Shown here in pieces: positions 63,924 through 64,000 of a stretch of 64,000 bases of DNA. The translations under genes and the position numbers were made by a program. The notes beneath the pieces are model-generated. The model was not told the origin of the DNA. It worked only from the letters and a program-made list of their open reading frames with translations, and ran no database searches. Origin of the DNA: Streptomyces sp. NBC_01428 (lineage in GTDB: Bacteria; Actinomycetota; Actinomycetes; Streptomycetales; Streptomycetaceae); contig NZ_CP109499.1 of the NCBI RefSeq assembly GCF_036231965.1, positions 4,092,001-4,156,000 on the forward strand. The letters are read 5' to 3'. Every line of letters begins with the position of its first letter. Within the stretch, counting starts at the first letter, position 1.

Positions 63924-64000
63924 GTGAGTGACCTGCGGCTCGAAGGAACGATCTTCGAGGATCTGCGGAAGACCTTCTCCACCGTCACCGACCGCGTGGA
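63924..64000 (+). CDS. Start of a WXG100-like protein, 5' part
   Basis: GTG 63924 with GGGGGCG about nine bases upstream opens SDLRLEGTIFEDLRKTFSTVTDRV, 25 residues to the window edge. The spacing of leucine/phenylalanine residues is that of the first helix of WXG100 (ESX-type) proteins found before Streptomyces toxins. The rest lies outside. The identification rests on few residues. Confidence 0.5.
   Translation, partial: MSDLRLEGTIFEDLRKTFSTVTDRV

Overview
The window is a chromosomal stretch of a high-GC actinomycete, almost certainly Streptomyces or a very close relative. The evidence is strong third-position GC bias, frequent GTG starts, GGAGG/GGGGA ribosome sites, ATGA/GTGA stop-start overlaps, a complete 14-gene nuo operon, the futalosine menaquinone gene mqnC, and Streptomyces-type XRE/DUF397 regulator pairs and WXG-type toxins. 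Gene order around nuo, def, menG and mqnC looks like the conserved chromosome core. No rRNA, tRNA, CRISPR or insertion sequence was seen.

Left part (1-9.3 kb): the end of a secreted LysM/lytic-transglycosylase protein, a Cof-type HAD phosphatase, an unrecognised acidic protein, an FAD monooxygenase-like gene with an ATP-grasp ligase behind a divergent promoter region, fumarylacetoacetase, and RecQ helicase. Middle (9.5-25.6 kb): nuoA to nuoN on the minus strand, all 14 subunits of NADH:quinone oxidoreductase, ended by an 18-bp hairpin and preceded by a good match to a Rex (NADH/NAD+ sensor) operator. Next (26-38.5 kb): an NlpC/P60 cell-wall hydrolase, peptide deformylase, a geranylgeranyl-reductase-family enzyme (probable MenJ), a GNAT acetyltransferase, a PASTA protein, menG, an exopolysaccharide-type locus (acyltransferase, deacetylase-glycosyltransferase fusion, small membrane protein, secreted GH18-like protein), a catalytically degenerate amidohydrolase-like protein, and mqnC. 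MenG, probable MenJ and MqnC make or modify menaquinone, the electron acceptor of the neighbouring complex I.

Right part (38.5-64 kb): a Tad/Flp pilus locus (prepilin peptidase; LysM-BTAD membrane protein; CpaB-like, TadZ, TadA, TadB, TadC, Flp pilin, two TadE-like and one TadG-like protein). It is interrupted at 42.6-47.6 kb by a plus-strand toxin module and bordered upstream (54.9-61.4 kb) by a second module on the minus strand. Both modules encode a toxin with the same roughly 330-residue WXG-like, membrane-segment-bearing trunk, but with different C-terminal tips: a domain with His-Gly and Ala-Cys motifs reminiscent of clan CD peptidases in one, and RHS repeats plus an HNH-like nuclease tip in the other. 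Both carry a paralogous protein with a VPESWWEFD motif, which I suggest is an Eag/DUF1795-like chaperone for the trunk, and both have candidate immunity genes. At the right edge a further WXG-like gene begins, preceded by a lipoprotein and an exported protein. The paired toxin/chaperone-like modules around a Tad pilus are the most interesting feature of the window.
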